Shown here piece by piece: positions 9,927-17,949 of a stretch of DNA of 64,000 nucleotides (position 1 is its first letter; each line of letters opens with the position of its first letter). The stretch is from Phycisphaerae bacterium (GTDB lineage: Bacteria; Planctomycetota; Phycisphaerae; UBA1845; Fen-1342). The notes below the pieces were generated by a model that saw only the letters and a program-made list of their open reading frames with translations, was not told the DNA's origin and made no database searches. The stretch covers positions 248,001 to 312,000 of the forward strand of contig JAUIEC010000005.1 in assembly GCA_030428945.1 (NCBI GenBank), read 5' to 3'. The position numbers were made by a program, and so were the translations under genes.

Positions 9927-10991
9927 CCGCGCAAGCAGATGTTGCCCGACCGGCGAGGCCGGGGCCGCGGCGATCAGGCGCTCGGCCAGCGCGGTCGCCA
10001 GTTCCGTCTCGTTCAGCTTGTGCGCGACCGCCGCGCCGAGTTCCAGCATCGGCACGTTCCGCGGATCGCGCTCCAGGACGGTCAGCGCCATCGTCAGGGC
10101 CTCGCCCAGTTCCCCCTGCCCGACCAGCACCTCGGCCAGCGCCTGCAGCGCCCCCGGATGACCAGGCTGGCGGGCCAGGATCTGCTGCAGCCGGCGCCGG
10201 GCCGTCGCGTAGTCTTCCAGTTCCACGTCACAACGCGCCAGGTTCAGCAGCAGTCGCGTCCGCTGTTCGCGCGGCACCTCCTCGAGCGCCGCCTCCAGCG
10301 TCAGGACCGCTTCGCGGCAACGACCCGCCCGCTCGAGCGCCAGCGCCAGACGCTCCAGCGTCACCTGGTCCGCGGCGTGACTCAGCACCCGCTGCCAGGC
10401 CGCCGCCGCGGCCGACCAGTTGCCCAGTTGCTCCTGGCACTCGGCCTGGGCCACCTGGAACGCCGGCGTCCAGTCGTGCTGCCGGGCGTGCAGCCCCAGC
10501 AGCGCCTCCGCCGAACCCGCCTGGTCCAGTTGCAGCAGCACCTGCACCGCCGCCGTCAGGTTGGTCACATCGTGCGGATCGCGATCCAGCGCCGTCAGGA
10601 AGTGCTCCAGCGCCACCGGCCAGCGCATCTGCTGTTGCGCGACGATCCCGCGCAGGTACGCCACCTCGGCCAGGCTGTCGTCCTCGGCCGCCACCGCGCG
10701 CAGCAGCGCGTCGGCCGCCTCGACCTGCCCCTCGGCCAGCAGCACCCGGGCCTGCACGACCTGGTGCCCGACGTGCTCCGGATCCAGCCGCCGCGCCTCG
10801 GCAATCTCGTCCGCGGCGTTCCGCGTCGAGCCGATCGCCAGTTGCTCGGACGCCAGGCGGGCCTTGACCTGCGCCCGCACCCGGTTCCAGCGCTGGCTGG
10901 CTTCCTGCTTGGCCGTCACGTGCGTCGCCCCCGGCGACTGGCAACCCGCCAGCATCAGCAGCCCCGCAGCGAGCAGAATCGTCCGCATCAT
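9924..10991 (-). CDS. TPR-repeat lipoprotein
   Basis: This 355-residue lipoprotein has the signal MMRTILLAAGLLMLAGCQ, with lipobox Cys at residue 17 (LAGC), so it should be anchored in a membrane. Nearly all the rest is tetratricopeptide repeats (for example EIAEARRLDPEHVGHQVV, ALEHFLTALDRDPHDV). It overlaps the secretin stop by 4 nt and probably acts with it, as PilF/PilW-type TPR pilotins help secretin assembly; that role is inference. The first ATG has a GGAGG site 6 nt upstream, and the second ATG follows at once. Confidence 0.85.
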   Translation of the reverse strand: MMRTILLAAGLLMLAGCQSPGATHVTAKQEASQRWNRVRAQVKARLASEQLAIGSTRNAADEIAEARRLDPEHVGHQVVQARVLLAEGQVEAADALLRAVAAEDDSLAEVAYLRGIVAQQQMRWPVALEHFLTALDRDPHDVTNLTAAVQVLLQLDQAGSAEALLGLHARQHDWTPAFQVAQAECQEQLGNWSAAAAAWQRVLSHAADQVTLERLALALERAGRCREAVLTLEAALEEVPREQRTRLLLNLARCDVELEDYATARRRLQQILARQPGHPGALQALAEVLVGQGELGEALTMALTVLERDPRNVPMLELGAAVAHKLNETELATALAERLIAAAPASPVGQHLLAR

Positions 10992-12982
10992 GGCAGGTCC
11001 TCCACGATCACCGCCGGACGCGGCTGAGGCGGCGGCGCGGAACGCCGCACCGGCACCGGCCGCACGGACGGCGCGGACACGCCGGCCGGAGCCGACACCG
11101 GTCCGTCGTCCGCATGTCCGACCGGCGCGCCCCGCAGCAGGCGCCAGTCCTCGGCGGGTCGATTCAGATCCGGCAGCGTGACCGGATCAGGCGTCTGCCC
11201 GAGCATCTCGAGCAGCAGCGTCCGCCCGCGGGTGCCGTCGTTGTCCCACTTGGCGGTGTGCATCAGTTGATCACGCAACCGCAGCGCCGCCAGGTGCCGC
11301 GGGTTGTTGTGCAGCGCCATCCGCACGTTCAGCAGGGCCCGCTCCAGGTCACCCGACTCGATCTGCGTCAGCGCTTCCTGGTAGTACGCCTGCGCCAGGC
11401 GCTCGCGGCCGCTGCCCAGCAGCCCGCGCCGCGCGCCGGCCCGGATCCGCTCGATGTCGTTCTGCACCTCGGCCTGGAAGTCCGGGTCGACCTCGCTGTC
11501 CAGCACGTGAATCGTCAGCAGGATGATGACCTCTTCGCGAACCGTCTGGTCGAGCGAACGCTGGAACAGCACGCCCGCGCCCGGGAGGTCACCCAGCACC
11601 GGAAGCTGCGACTGCGCCGAAATCGTCCGCTCGCGGAACAGCCCGCCGATCAGCACCGTGTGCCCGTCGCGAACCACCACCTGGGCCTGCGCCTCGGTCG
11701 TCTCCTCGAACGGCAGGTTGTCGGCCGTCAGACCGCCGTTGCTGTCCTTCGGATGCACGTCCAGCCGTACCGTCCCGTCGTCACTGATCACCGGACGGAA
11801 ACGGATCTGCGTGCCCGTTTCGAGGAACTCGACCGTCTGCACCGCCGCCGTCTCGGTCACCGTCGTCGTCAGGTACCCGTCGCGGCGACCGACGATCACC
11901 TCGGCACTCTGCCGGTTCAGCGCGACCACCTTCGGGTTGGCGACCACGGTCACGTCGGTGACGTCCTCCAGCGCGCGGACGAACGCCGCCACGCTGTTGC
12001 GGATGATCCCGAACGAAAAGCCGCCCGGCAGCCCGCCGGTGAACGCCGTGTTGACGTTGAAGGTCGTCTCCTGGAACTCCTCGGCCGGCAACGCCCCGGT
12101 CGCCAGGTTGTTGGCCGCGTTGCTGGTGCTGTTGACGTTCTCGAAGTCCACGCCGCCCAGCAGCGTGAAGTCGACCCCGAACTGGTTGTCCTCGTTCAGC
12201 GTCGCCCGCAGGATCGTCGCCTCGATCAGCACCTGCTTCGGCCGCACGTCAAGCTGCTTCAGCAGGTCCCCGATCGCGTTCAGGCGATCCGGGTAGTCCG
12301 TCACCACCAGGTACGAAACGCTCGCGACCGATTCGACCTCCGCGCCGATCGCGCCGGCCCCGGCCGCACCACCGGACGCGCCGGCGTTCAGGTCCTCGTC
12401 ACCGACGACCTGTCCGGTCGCGCTCAGCAGCGTGCGGGCCGCCCGGGCCGCTTCCTTGCGACTCAGGTGCTGCACGTAGAACACCCGCGTCTCCGGCGGC
12501 GGCAGCAGGGCCGACAGTTCCTCGACCGTGCCGACGTAGATCACCTTGCCGGCCCGCAGGAACGTGTACTGCCGCGGCTTGAGGATCGCCTCGAGCGCTT
12601 CCTCCAGGCTGACCCCGTACAGGTTGGCCGAGACGCGCTGATCGACACCGTCCGTGCTGACGATGTTCAGTTCGAATTCGTAGCTCAGCAGATCGAGGAT
12701 CGCCGCAATCGACGCGTTCCGGACGTGAATGTCGATCAGCCCCGACGGACGTCGCTTGACCGACGCCCCGTTCGCGTCAGACTCCGCGCCCTCCGCCTCG
12801 GCCGCGGCCTGCTCGGCCATCTCGACCGCCGGCGGCGGCGACCCCGCGGTGGCCTGCAGACGCTTCATCCAGTCCGCCAGAACGTTGTTCTGCGCGACGG
12901 CCGGAGTTGCCAGAACCTGCCCGAGAACAAAGACGGCCAGGCAGGTGACCCTGCACGCGCGATCGGTAGACATCCGTGTCAT
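10988..12982 (-). CDS. gspD: Outer-membrane secretin (GspD/PilQ family) with C-terminal helical extension
   Basis: This 664-residue secretin has a signal peptide (residues ~1-30, ending PAVAQ), an STN-like N0 domain (IDIHVRNASIAAILDLLSYE), an N1/NolW-type domain (TRVFYVQHLSRKEAARAART) and the secretin barrel. The barrel region includes VVANPKVVALNRQSAEVIVG and the family hallmark VVRDGHTVLIGGLFRE. After ~residue 500 it carries a TPR-like helical extension and a Pro-rich tail, which classical GspD and PilQ usually lack. It is convergent to the pilus operon and should form the exit pore for that machine. The ATG has GGGAGGGG upstream. Confidence 0.93.
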   Translation of the reverse strand: MTRMSTDRACRVTCLAVFVLGQVLATPAVAQNNVLADWMKRLQATAGSPPPAVEMAEQAAAEAEGAESDANGASVKRRPSGLIDIHVRNASIAAILDLLSYEFELNIVSTDGVDQRVSANLYGVSLEEALEAILKPRQYTFLRAGKVIYVGTVEELSALLPPPETRVFYVQHLSRKEAARAARTLLSATGQVVGDEDLNAGASGGAAGAGAIGAEVESVASVSYLVVTDYPDRLNAIGDLLKQLDVRPKQVLIEATILRATLNEDNQFGVDFTLLGGVDFENVNSTSNAANNLATGALPAEEFQETTFNVNTAFTGGLPGGFSFGIIRNSVAAFVRALEDVTDVTVVANPKVVALNRQSAEVIVGRRDGYLTTTVTETAAVQTVEFLETGTQIRFRPVISDDGTVRLDVHPKDSNGGLTADNLPFEETTEAQAQVVVRDGHTVLIGGLFRERTISAQSQLPVLGDLPGAGVLFQRSLDQTVREEVIILLTIHVLDSEVDPDFQAEVQNDIERIRAGARRGLLGSGRERLAQAYYQEALTQIESGDLERALLNVRMALHNNPRHLAALRLRDQLMHTAKWDNDGTRGRTLLLEMLGQTPDPVTLPDLNRPAEDWRLLRGAPVGHADDGPVSAPAGVSAPSVRPVPVRRSAPPPQPRPAVIVEDLP

Positions 12983-13123
12983 AGACGACGCCCCTCCCGG
13001 GCATCCACTGGTTTCAGGACTTCTGCCGGACTAATCGGACGTTGCGGCGTCCGGCCTGCAGCCCGCTCCGGCATTGCGCCCAATCGCGCAAGTCCTGCCG
13101 CAGCCCCGCTCCCACCCCGCGGT

Positions 13124-13136
13124 TATAGTCCCAGCG
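13124..13136 (+). promoter_or_regulatory. Putative -10 element of a leaderless promoter (GT2 gene)
   Basis: TATAGT at 13124-13129 ends 7 nt before the ATG at 13137. No Shine-Dalgarno is present, so transcription would start at or next to the A of ATG. No good -35 is visible. Confidence 0.5.
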
Positions 13137-13847
13137 ATGGAAACCCCTCCCGCCAGTCTGGCCGACGTCGCCGTGCTGCTGCCGGCCTGCAACGAAGCCG
13201 AATCCCTGACCACCCTGCTGCCCGTCCTGACGGCGATGCGATTCGGCCAGATCATCGTGGCCGACAACGCCTCGACCGATGGAACCGGTTCCGTCGCGGC
13301 CGCCGCCGGCGCGACCGTCGTCCGCGAACCCCGCCGCGGCTACGGAGCGGCCTGCGCCGCCGGACTGACGGCCGTGGCACCCGGGACGGAGATCATCGTC
13401 TTCCTCGACGCCGACCAGGCCGACGACCCGGCCATGATCCCGCACCTGGTGCGGGTCCTCCGCGAAGCCCCGGCCGACCTGGTGATCGGCTGCCGCGACG
13501 CGGACGGGCAGCAGCGCGGGGCGATGACGATTCCGCAGCGGTTCGGCAACTGGCTGGCGACCACGCTGATCCGGCTGGGCTGGCGGTACCGCTTCCGGGA
13601 CCTCGGCCCGCTCCGCGCGATCCGCCGCCAGGCCCTCGCCCGGATCGACATGCGGGACCGGGCCTACGGCTGGACCGTCGAGATGCAGGTCCGCGCCGTG
13701 CAGCTCGGCCTGCGGATCGAGCAGGTCTCGGTCCCCTACCGCCGCCGGATCGGAACCAGCAAGATCTCCGGCACCGTCCGCGGCGTCGCGCTGGCCGGCT
13801 ACTACATCCTGACCACCATCGCCCGCCTCTACTTCCGACCACGCTGA
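13137..13847 (+). CDS. Family 2 glycosyltransferase (dolichol-phosphate sugar transferase-like)
   Basis: This 236-residue GT-A enzyme has LLPACNEAESLTTLLPVL at the N-terminus, the donor-binding DNASTDGT and the metal-binding FLDADQADDP (DXD-like). It resembles the catalytic part of dolichol/undecaprenyl-phosphate mannosyl- or glucosyltransferases (DPM1 type) and has no membrane anchor of its own. The likely product is a polyprenyl-phosphate sugar or a modified envelope glycan; donor and acceptor are not readable. It lies alone, divergent from the secretin and upstream of the LPS-type genes. Confidence 0.88.
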   Translation: METPPASLADVAVLLPACNEAESLTTLLPVLTAMRFGQIIVADNASTDGTGSVAAAAGATVVREPRRGYGAACAAGLTAVAPGTEIIVFLDADQADDPAMIPHLVRVLREAPADLVIGCRDADGQQRGAMTIPQRFGNWLATTLIRLGWRYRFRDLGPLRAIRRQALARIDMRDRAYGWTVEMQVRAVQLGLRIEQVSVPYRRRIGTSKISGTVRGVALAGYYILTTIARLYFRPR

Positions 13848-13900
13848 GCCGGACGAGCCCGGCCTTCCCGCGACCGAGAGAGCCGGCACGGAAAAACCGC

Positions 13901-13928
13901 TTACCCCGCGACGGTTCTCAACTATAAG
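13901..13928 (+). promoter_or_regulatory. Putative promoter of the Pro-rich lipoprotein gene
   Basis: TATAAG at 13923-13928 with a weak TTACCC (13901-13906) 16 bp before it. The ATG follows only 5 nt after the -10, so the mRNA would be leaderless or nearly so. AGAGGG between them could also act as a short ribosome site. Confidence 0.45.
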
Positions 13929-13933
13929 AGGGC

Positions 13934-14542
13934 ATGGACATCGCCAGATCGACGCTGATCGGACTGCTGCTCCTCACGTTCGCCGGGTGCGGCGGGAACC
14001 GGGCCGCCGACCCGCCAATGACCGCACCGCAGCCCGTGCCGACCGAACGGACCGCGCAGCCACCCGAACCGCGGCCGGGCCCGCCGGCCGAACGCGTGGC
14101 CGCGCCACCCCGGGTTGCCGTCGCGGCTCCGACCTCAACCGCTGAAGTGCCCGCGCCCGCGCCGCCTCCGGCCAAGCCGCTGCCCGCGCCGAGCGCACCG
14201 GCGCCCGAACCCGCACCGGAGCCCGAGCCGACGCCGCAGGATCCGGACGAGGATGCCGCCCGCCTGCCCCGATACCTGAAGGTGCTGCAGAGCCGTCCCG
14301 GCAGCGCGGCCCTGCTGCCGGACGCCTCGACCGAGGGCGCGCGGACCGTCCGGATTCGTTCGAACGACGCGACCGTCCTGCGAATCACGCGGAACGGACT
14401 GCCGCTGACGACGCGCGGCAGCATCGTGCTGCGCATCGACAGCCAGGTCTTCGAGTGGACGCCGCAGCATCGCACGCTCGATCTCGGCTTCTCGCCCTCC
14501 TCGGGCTGGTCGATCATCGCCCGCGACGGCAGCCCGCCATGA
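13934..14542 (+). CDS. Pro/Ala-rich lipoprotein, unknown function
   Basis: This 202-residue protein has a lipoprotein signal (MDIARSTLIGLLLLTFAGC, Cys19). A low-complexity Pro-Ala-Glu linker covers residues ~25-110. A small C-terminal domain (~115-200) contains TVRIRSNDATVLRITRNG and WTPQHRTLDLGFSPSSGW. The plan is an anchored stalk carrying a small globular tip, as in cell-wall-spanning envelope proteins. No family is recognised. It overlaps the methyltransferase gene by 4 nt, so the two are co-expressed. Confidence 0.8.
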   Translation: MDIARSTLIGLLLLTFAGCGGNRAADPPMTAPQPVPTERTAQPPEPRPGPPAERVAAPPRVAVAAPTSTAEVPAPAPPPAKPLPAPSAPAPEPAPEPEPTPQDPDEDAARLPRYLKVLQSRPGSAALLPDASTEGARTVRIRSNDATVLRITRNGLPLTTRGSIVLRIDSQVFEWTPQHRTLDLGFSPSSGWSIIARDGSPP

Positions 14543-15096
14543 GCGACAACTACGTCACGCGCGCCGGTGACAAGCTGGCCGCCGCGCTGCTGGCCTTCCG
14601 GGTCGATGTCCGCGGCGCGACCTGCATCGACTTCGGCAGCCACGTCGGCGGCTTCGTGGACTGCCTGCTGCGGCACGGCGCGGCCCGCGTCCACGCGGTC
14701 GATCCCGGCTACGGCATCCTGCATCCCAGCCTGCGCGACGATCCCCGCGTCACCCTGCACGAGCGCACCAACGCGCTCGACTTCCGCCCCCCCGAACCCG
14801 CCGACCTGATTTCGATCGACGTCGGCTGGACGCCCCAGCGACTGATCCTGCCGGCCGCTCGACGCGGACTGGCCCCCGGCGGACGCGTCATCTCGCTGAT
14901 CAAGCCGCACTACGAAGCGCCCAGGCACTGGCTCCGCGGCGGCGTCCTCGTCCCCGAACGCCTGCCCGAAATCTGCCGCACCTGCCGCCAGGACGCCACC
15001 GAACTCGGCTGGAACATCGACGCCGAGATCGACAGCCCGATCCTCGGCCAGGGCGGCAATCGCGAACTGCTCTGGCTGCTGACCCGCCCGGGCTGA
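14539..15096 (+). CDS. RrmJ/TlyA-like SAM-dependent rRNA methyltransferase, lacking an S4 domain
   Basis: This 185-residue Rossmann methyltransferase starts with YVTRAGDKLAAALLAF, close to the 'SRGGLKLEAAL' entry of TlyA-type enzymes. The SAM loop CIDFGSHVGGFVDCLL follows, then the acidic DLISIDVGWTPQ and the Lys of LIKPHYEA. TlyA proteins normally have an N-terminal S4 RNA-binding domain; it is absent and the upstream gene does not supply it. It is probably an rRNA 2'-O-methyltransferase or a relative; target unknown. The ATG overlaps the preceding stop. Confidence 0.8.
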   Translation: MSDNYVTRAGDKLAAALLAFRVDVRGATCIDFGSHVGGFVDCLLRHGAARVHAVDPGYGILHPSLRDDPRVTLHERTNALDFRPPEPADLISIDVGWTPQRLILPAARRGLAPGGRVISLIKPHYEAPRHWLRGGVLVPERLPEICRTCRQDATELGWNIDAEIDSPILGQGGNRELLWLLTRPG

Positions 15097-15120
15097 GTCG
15101 CCGCCGCCCACCGCCATCGC

Positions 15121-15132
15121 TACACTACCGCC
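15121..15132 (+). promoter_or_regulatory. Putative -10 element of a leaderless promoter (heptosyltransferase gene)
   Basis: TACACT at 15121-15126 ends 6 nt before the ATG at 15133. No ribosome site is present in between or upstream. No convincing -35 is seen. Confidence 0.5.
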
Positions 15133-16212
15133 ATGCGGCCCCGCTCCGAGAACCCGCGGCAGATCCTCGTCGTCGTCCCCAACTGGGTCGGCGACGTCGT
15201 CATGGCCGGACCGGCCCTCGCCGCCCTGCGATTCAGCTTTCCCGACAGCCGCATCCGCCTGCTGCTGCGCGGCTACGTCCGACAGGTCCTCGACGGCTGC
15301 GACTGGTTCGACGACGTCCTGACCTGGTCCGCGGCCCGCGGCCTGCGGCGCGAACGCGAGAACCTCGACCTGGTCGCCGGCCTGCGCCGCGACCGCCCCG
15401 ACATGGCCGTCCTGCTGACCAACTCGTTCCGCAGCGGACTGCTGACCTGGCTGGCCGGCATCCCTCGCCGGGTCGGGTTCGCCCGCGACGGACGCGGCTG
15501 GATGCTGACCGACAAGCTCCGCCCGCTGCGACGCGACGGAAGGTACGTCCCGACCTCCGTCGTGCAGTCCTACTGCGACCTGGCTGAACGGGCCGGCGCG
15601 ACCGCCACAGACCGCCGCCTGCGCCTGGCCGTCACCGACGAGCAGCAGGACCAGGCCGCCGCCGTCCGCGCCGCCCACGGCCTGCCGGACGGACAGCCCT
15701 ATGCCGTGCTGAATCCGGGGGCCGCCTTCGGGGCCGCCAAGGCCTGGCACCCGGAACGGTTCGCGGCCGTCGCCCGCCATCTGCGGAAGACGTTTCAACT
15801 GCCGAGCCTGGTCGTCGGCGCCCCGTCCGAACGACCGCTGCTGGAACGGATCGCGGCCGAGTCCGACACCTCGGCGCGGGTCTGCCTCGACCCCGGCACC
15901 AGCCTCGGCTCGCTCAAGCCGCTGATCCGCGACGCGGCCGTGCTGGTCTGCAACGACACCGGCCCGCGGCACTACGGCATCGCGTTCGGGACGCCGACGG
16001 TGACGATCTTCGGCCCGACACACCAGGCCTGGACCACCAGCGACGCGCCCCGCGAGGTCGCCCTGCAGGCCGAGGTCCCCTGCGGCCCGTGCCAGTTGCG
16101 GGTCTGCCCGCTGGACCATCGCTGCATGAACGAGATCACGGTCGAGCAGGTCGTCGGAACGATCGGGCGCCTGCTGCCGGTGCAACTCGGGGAGGCGGCC
16201 GGCAGTGGCTGA
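15133..16212 (+). CDS. waaF: ADP-heptose--LPS heptosyltransferase II-like (GT9)
   Basis: This 359-residue GT9 enzyme is expected to add heptose to the LPS inner core at the cytoplasmic face. Motifs are ILVVVPNWVGDVVMAGPALA at the N-terminus, a second Rossmann fold with PYAVLNPGAAFGAAKAWHPE, and the donor-site VLVCNDTGPRHYGIAFGTP followed by TIFGPTHQAWT, typical of WaaF. It ends 8 nt inside the next gene. The following kinase-like and glycosyltransferase genes make this an LPS-core block, in line with the Kdo-pathway isomerase at 26401. Confidence 0.92.
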   Translation: MRPRSENPRQILVVVPNWVGDVVMAGPALAALRFSFPDSRIRLLLRGYVRQVLDGCDWFDDVLTWSAARGLRRERENLDLVAGLRRDRPDMAVLLTNSFRSGLLTWLAGIPRRVGFARDGRGWMLTDKLRPLRRDGRYVPTSVVQSYCDLAERAGATATDRRLRLAVTDEQQDQAAAVRAAHGLPDGQPYAVLNPGAAFGAAKAWHPERFAAVARHLRKTFQLPSLVVGAPSERPLLERIAAESDTSARVCLDPGTSLGSLKPLIRDAAVLVCNDTGPRHYGIAFGTPTVTIFGPTHQAWTTSDAPREVALQAEVPCGPCQLRVCPLDHRCMNEITVEQVVGTIGRLLPVQLGEAAGSG

Positions 16213-17092
16213 CACGCTCCACCTCGAACGTCCCTATCGCGACGCGCTGCGGGCCTGCGGGCTCGACAGCGTGCCGCGGATCCTCGCGCACAGCACCGGC
16301 GAAGTCGCGGCCTGGAGCCGCACGACCGACACGACCCGCGTGCCCGGACCGGCCGGGCAGCCCGGCTTCTACCTGAAACGCTACCGCTACCCGACCTGGA
16401 ACAAGCGCTTCCGCGGCATGCTGCGCGGCACCTTCTTCCACAAGCATCGCGGCCAGGAGGAGTACGGCCTGCTCTCATCGATGCGGCGTCTCGGCATCCC
16501 GGCCGTCCGTCCGGTGGCCTACGGTGCCCGCCGCAGCGCCCACTTCGTGACCGACTGCTTCCTGATCACCGAGGAGGTGCCGGGGGCCTGCAACCTGACC
16601 AGCTTCGCCAGCGATGTCCGGGCGGGACGCCGCAGCATCGACGTCTCGATGCGCCGGGCCATGTGCACCGAACTGGCCGAACGGATGGCCGCGATGCACG
16701 AGGCCGGCTTCGCCCACGGGCAGTTGTTCTGGCGGAACGTGCTGGTCCGCGTGGCCTGCACCGGCGCGCCGGAGTTCTTCTTCCTCGACGCCCGTCCGCG
16801 GCGCGGCCGCCGCTGGCTCGCCCGTCGCAGCGAGCGCTACCTGAACGAGTTGGCCCACACGGCCGCCTCGGCCCTGCCGTTCACGTCGCGGACCGAACGC
16901 ATGCGCTTCGTGACCCGTTACCTGCACGTGCGGCAACTGCAACTCGAACCGCGGGACGTGCACCGTTACCTGCTGCAACTGGCCGACCGCTACGCCAGCC
17001 ACGAACTGCAGCGGATCCGGATGGCCGAACGCTTCGAAACCTGGAACCGGCACCTGGCCCTCGAGCAGCAGGCCCTGGACGGGCTGGGATGA
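16205..17092 (+). CDS. LPS-kinase (InaA/WaaP)-like protein with altered catalytic loop
   Basis: This 295-residue protein is kinase-fold. The ATP-binding Lys lies in GFYLKRYRYPTWNK, an aC-type Glu in GQEEYGLL, and a hinge in FLITEEVPG. The catalytic loop reads FAHGQLFWRNVLV: the family's HxD catalytic Asp is replaced by Gln, while the later Asn and the DFG-like Asp (FFLDARP) remain. It may be a pseudokinase or use altered chemistry. The GTG start overlaps waaF by 8 nt. The paralogue directly downstream has the canonical HRDLYLSH, so the two may form a pair in phosphorylating the LPS core. Confidence 0.85.
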   Translation: MADTLHLERPYRDALRACGLDSVPRILAHSTGEVAAWSRTTDTTRVPGPAGQPGFYLKRYRYPTWNKRFRGMLRGTFFHKHRGQEEYGLLSSMRRLGIPAVRPVAYGARRSAHFVTDCFLITEEVPGACNLTSFASDVRAGRRSIDVSMRRAMCTELAERMAAMHEAGFAHGQLFWRNVLVRVACTGAPEFFFLDARPRRGRRWLARRSERYLNELAHTAASALPFTSRTERMRFVTRYLHVRQLQLEPRDVHRYLLQLADRYASHELQRIRMAERFETWNRHLALEQQALDGLG

Positions 17093-17949
17093 GCGCGACC
17101 TGGCAGATCTGCGAGACCTGGCGCGAGCCGCTGGCGGCCGCCGGCGTGGCCAGCCTGGCCCCGCTGCTGGACGAAACCACGCCGGACCAGACCCTGCCCG
17201 GCCAGTTGCAGCGCCTGACCAAGCCCGGTCTCGGCGGGCGCGAGCGCTGGCGCTGGCTGCTCGAAGTCGGCGGCGCATCGCGAACCTTCTACCTGAAACG
17301 CTATCGCCGCAGCGACTGGCGGGCGCAGTGGGATCGCCTCTGGCGGCAGACGTTCGGCCACAGCCGCGGCTGGTGGGAATACGAAGTGTCGCGGAGACTC
17401 GAGGCCGCCCATGTCCCCGCCCCGGCCCCGATTGCCTTCGCCGAAGAGATGTTCGGGCAACTCGAACGCAGCAGCGCCGTCGTGATGGCCGGGGTCGCCG
17501 GCGATGCCTTCGAACGCCGCTGGCAGACCGCCCTCGGCAGCGCCGCTCCGATCACCCGCGGTCGGCTGCGGCACGACCTGACCCGCCGCCTGGCCCGCTT
17601 CATCGCGGCCTTTCACGGCACCGGCATCTGCCACCGCGACCTGTACCTCTCGCACGTCTTCGTCGAGTGGGACGAACACTGCCAGCAACCGCCGCGCTTC
17701 ACACTGATCGACCTGGCCCGCGCCCATCGCCCGCGCTGGCGGCCGCGGCGCTGGCTGCTGAAGGACCTCGCCCAACTGGACTACTCGGCCCGGCAACTCG
17801 GCGCCTCGCGCAGCGACCGGTTGCGGTTCCTGCTGCACTACCTCGGCCTGCAGCCGCGCGCCCCGCGCACCCGCTGGTACGCCCGCCGCATCGTGCACCG
17901 CAGCGATCGCATCCACGCCCGCGAAGTCCGCAAAGGCCGCGCCCGATGA
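17089..17949 (+). CDS. Lipopolysaccharide core kinase (InaA/WaaP family)
   Basis: This 286-residue kinase has TFYLKRYRRSDW (ATP Lys), GWWEYEVSRRL (aC Glu), VVMAGVAGD (hinge), catalytic loop GICHRDLYLSHVF and the metal Asp in FTLIDLARAH. All are canonical for WaaP/RfaP, which phosphorylates inner-core heptose. It overlaps the upstream paralogue and the downstream glycosyltransferase by 4 nt each. Core phosphorylation stabilises the outer membrane through divalent cations; the exact sugar is inferred from the heptosyltransferase next door. Confidence 0.9.
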   Translation: MSATWQICETWREPLAAAGVASLAPLLDETTPDQTLPGQLQRLTKPGLGGRERWRWLLEVGGASRTFYLKRYRRSDWRAQWDRLWRQTFGHSRGWWEYEVSRRLEAAHVPAPAPIAFAEEMFGQLERSSAVVMAGVAGDAFERRWQTALGSAAPITRGRLRHDLTRRLARFIAAFHGTGICHRDLYLSHVFVEWDEHCQQPPRFTLIDLARAHRPRWRPRRWLLKDLAQLDYSARQLGASRSDRLRFLLHYLGLQPRAPRTRWYARRIVHRSDRIHAREVRKGRAR

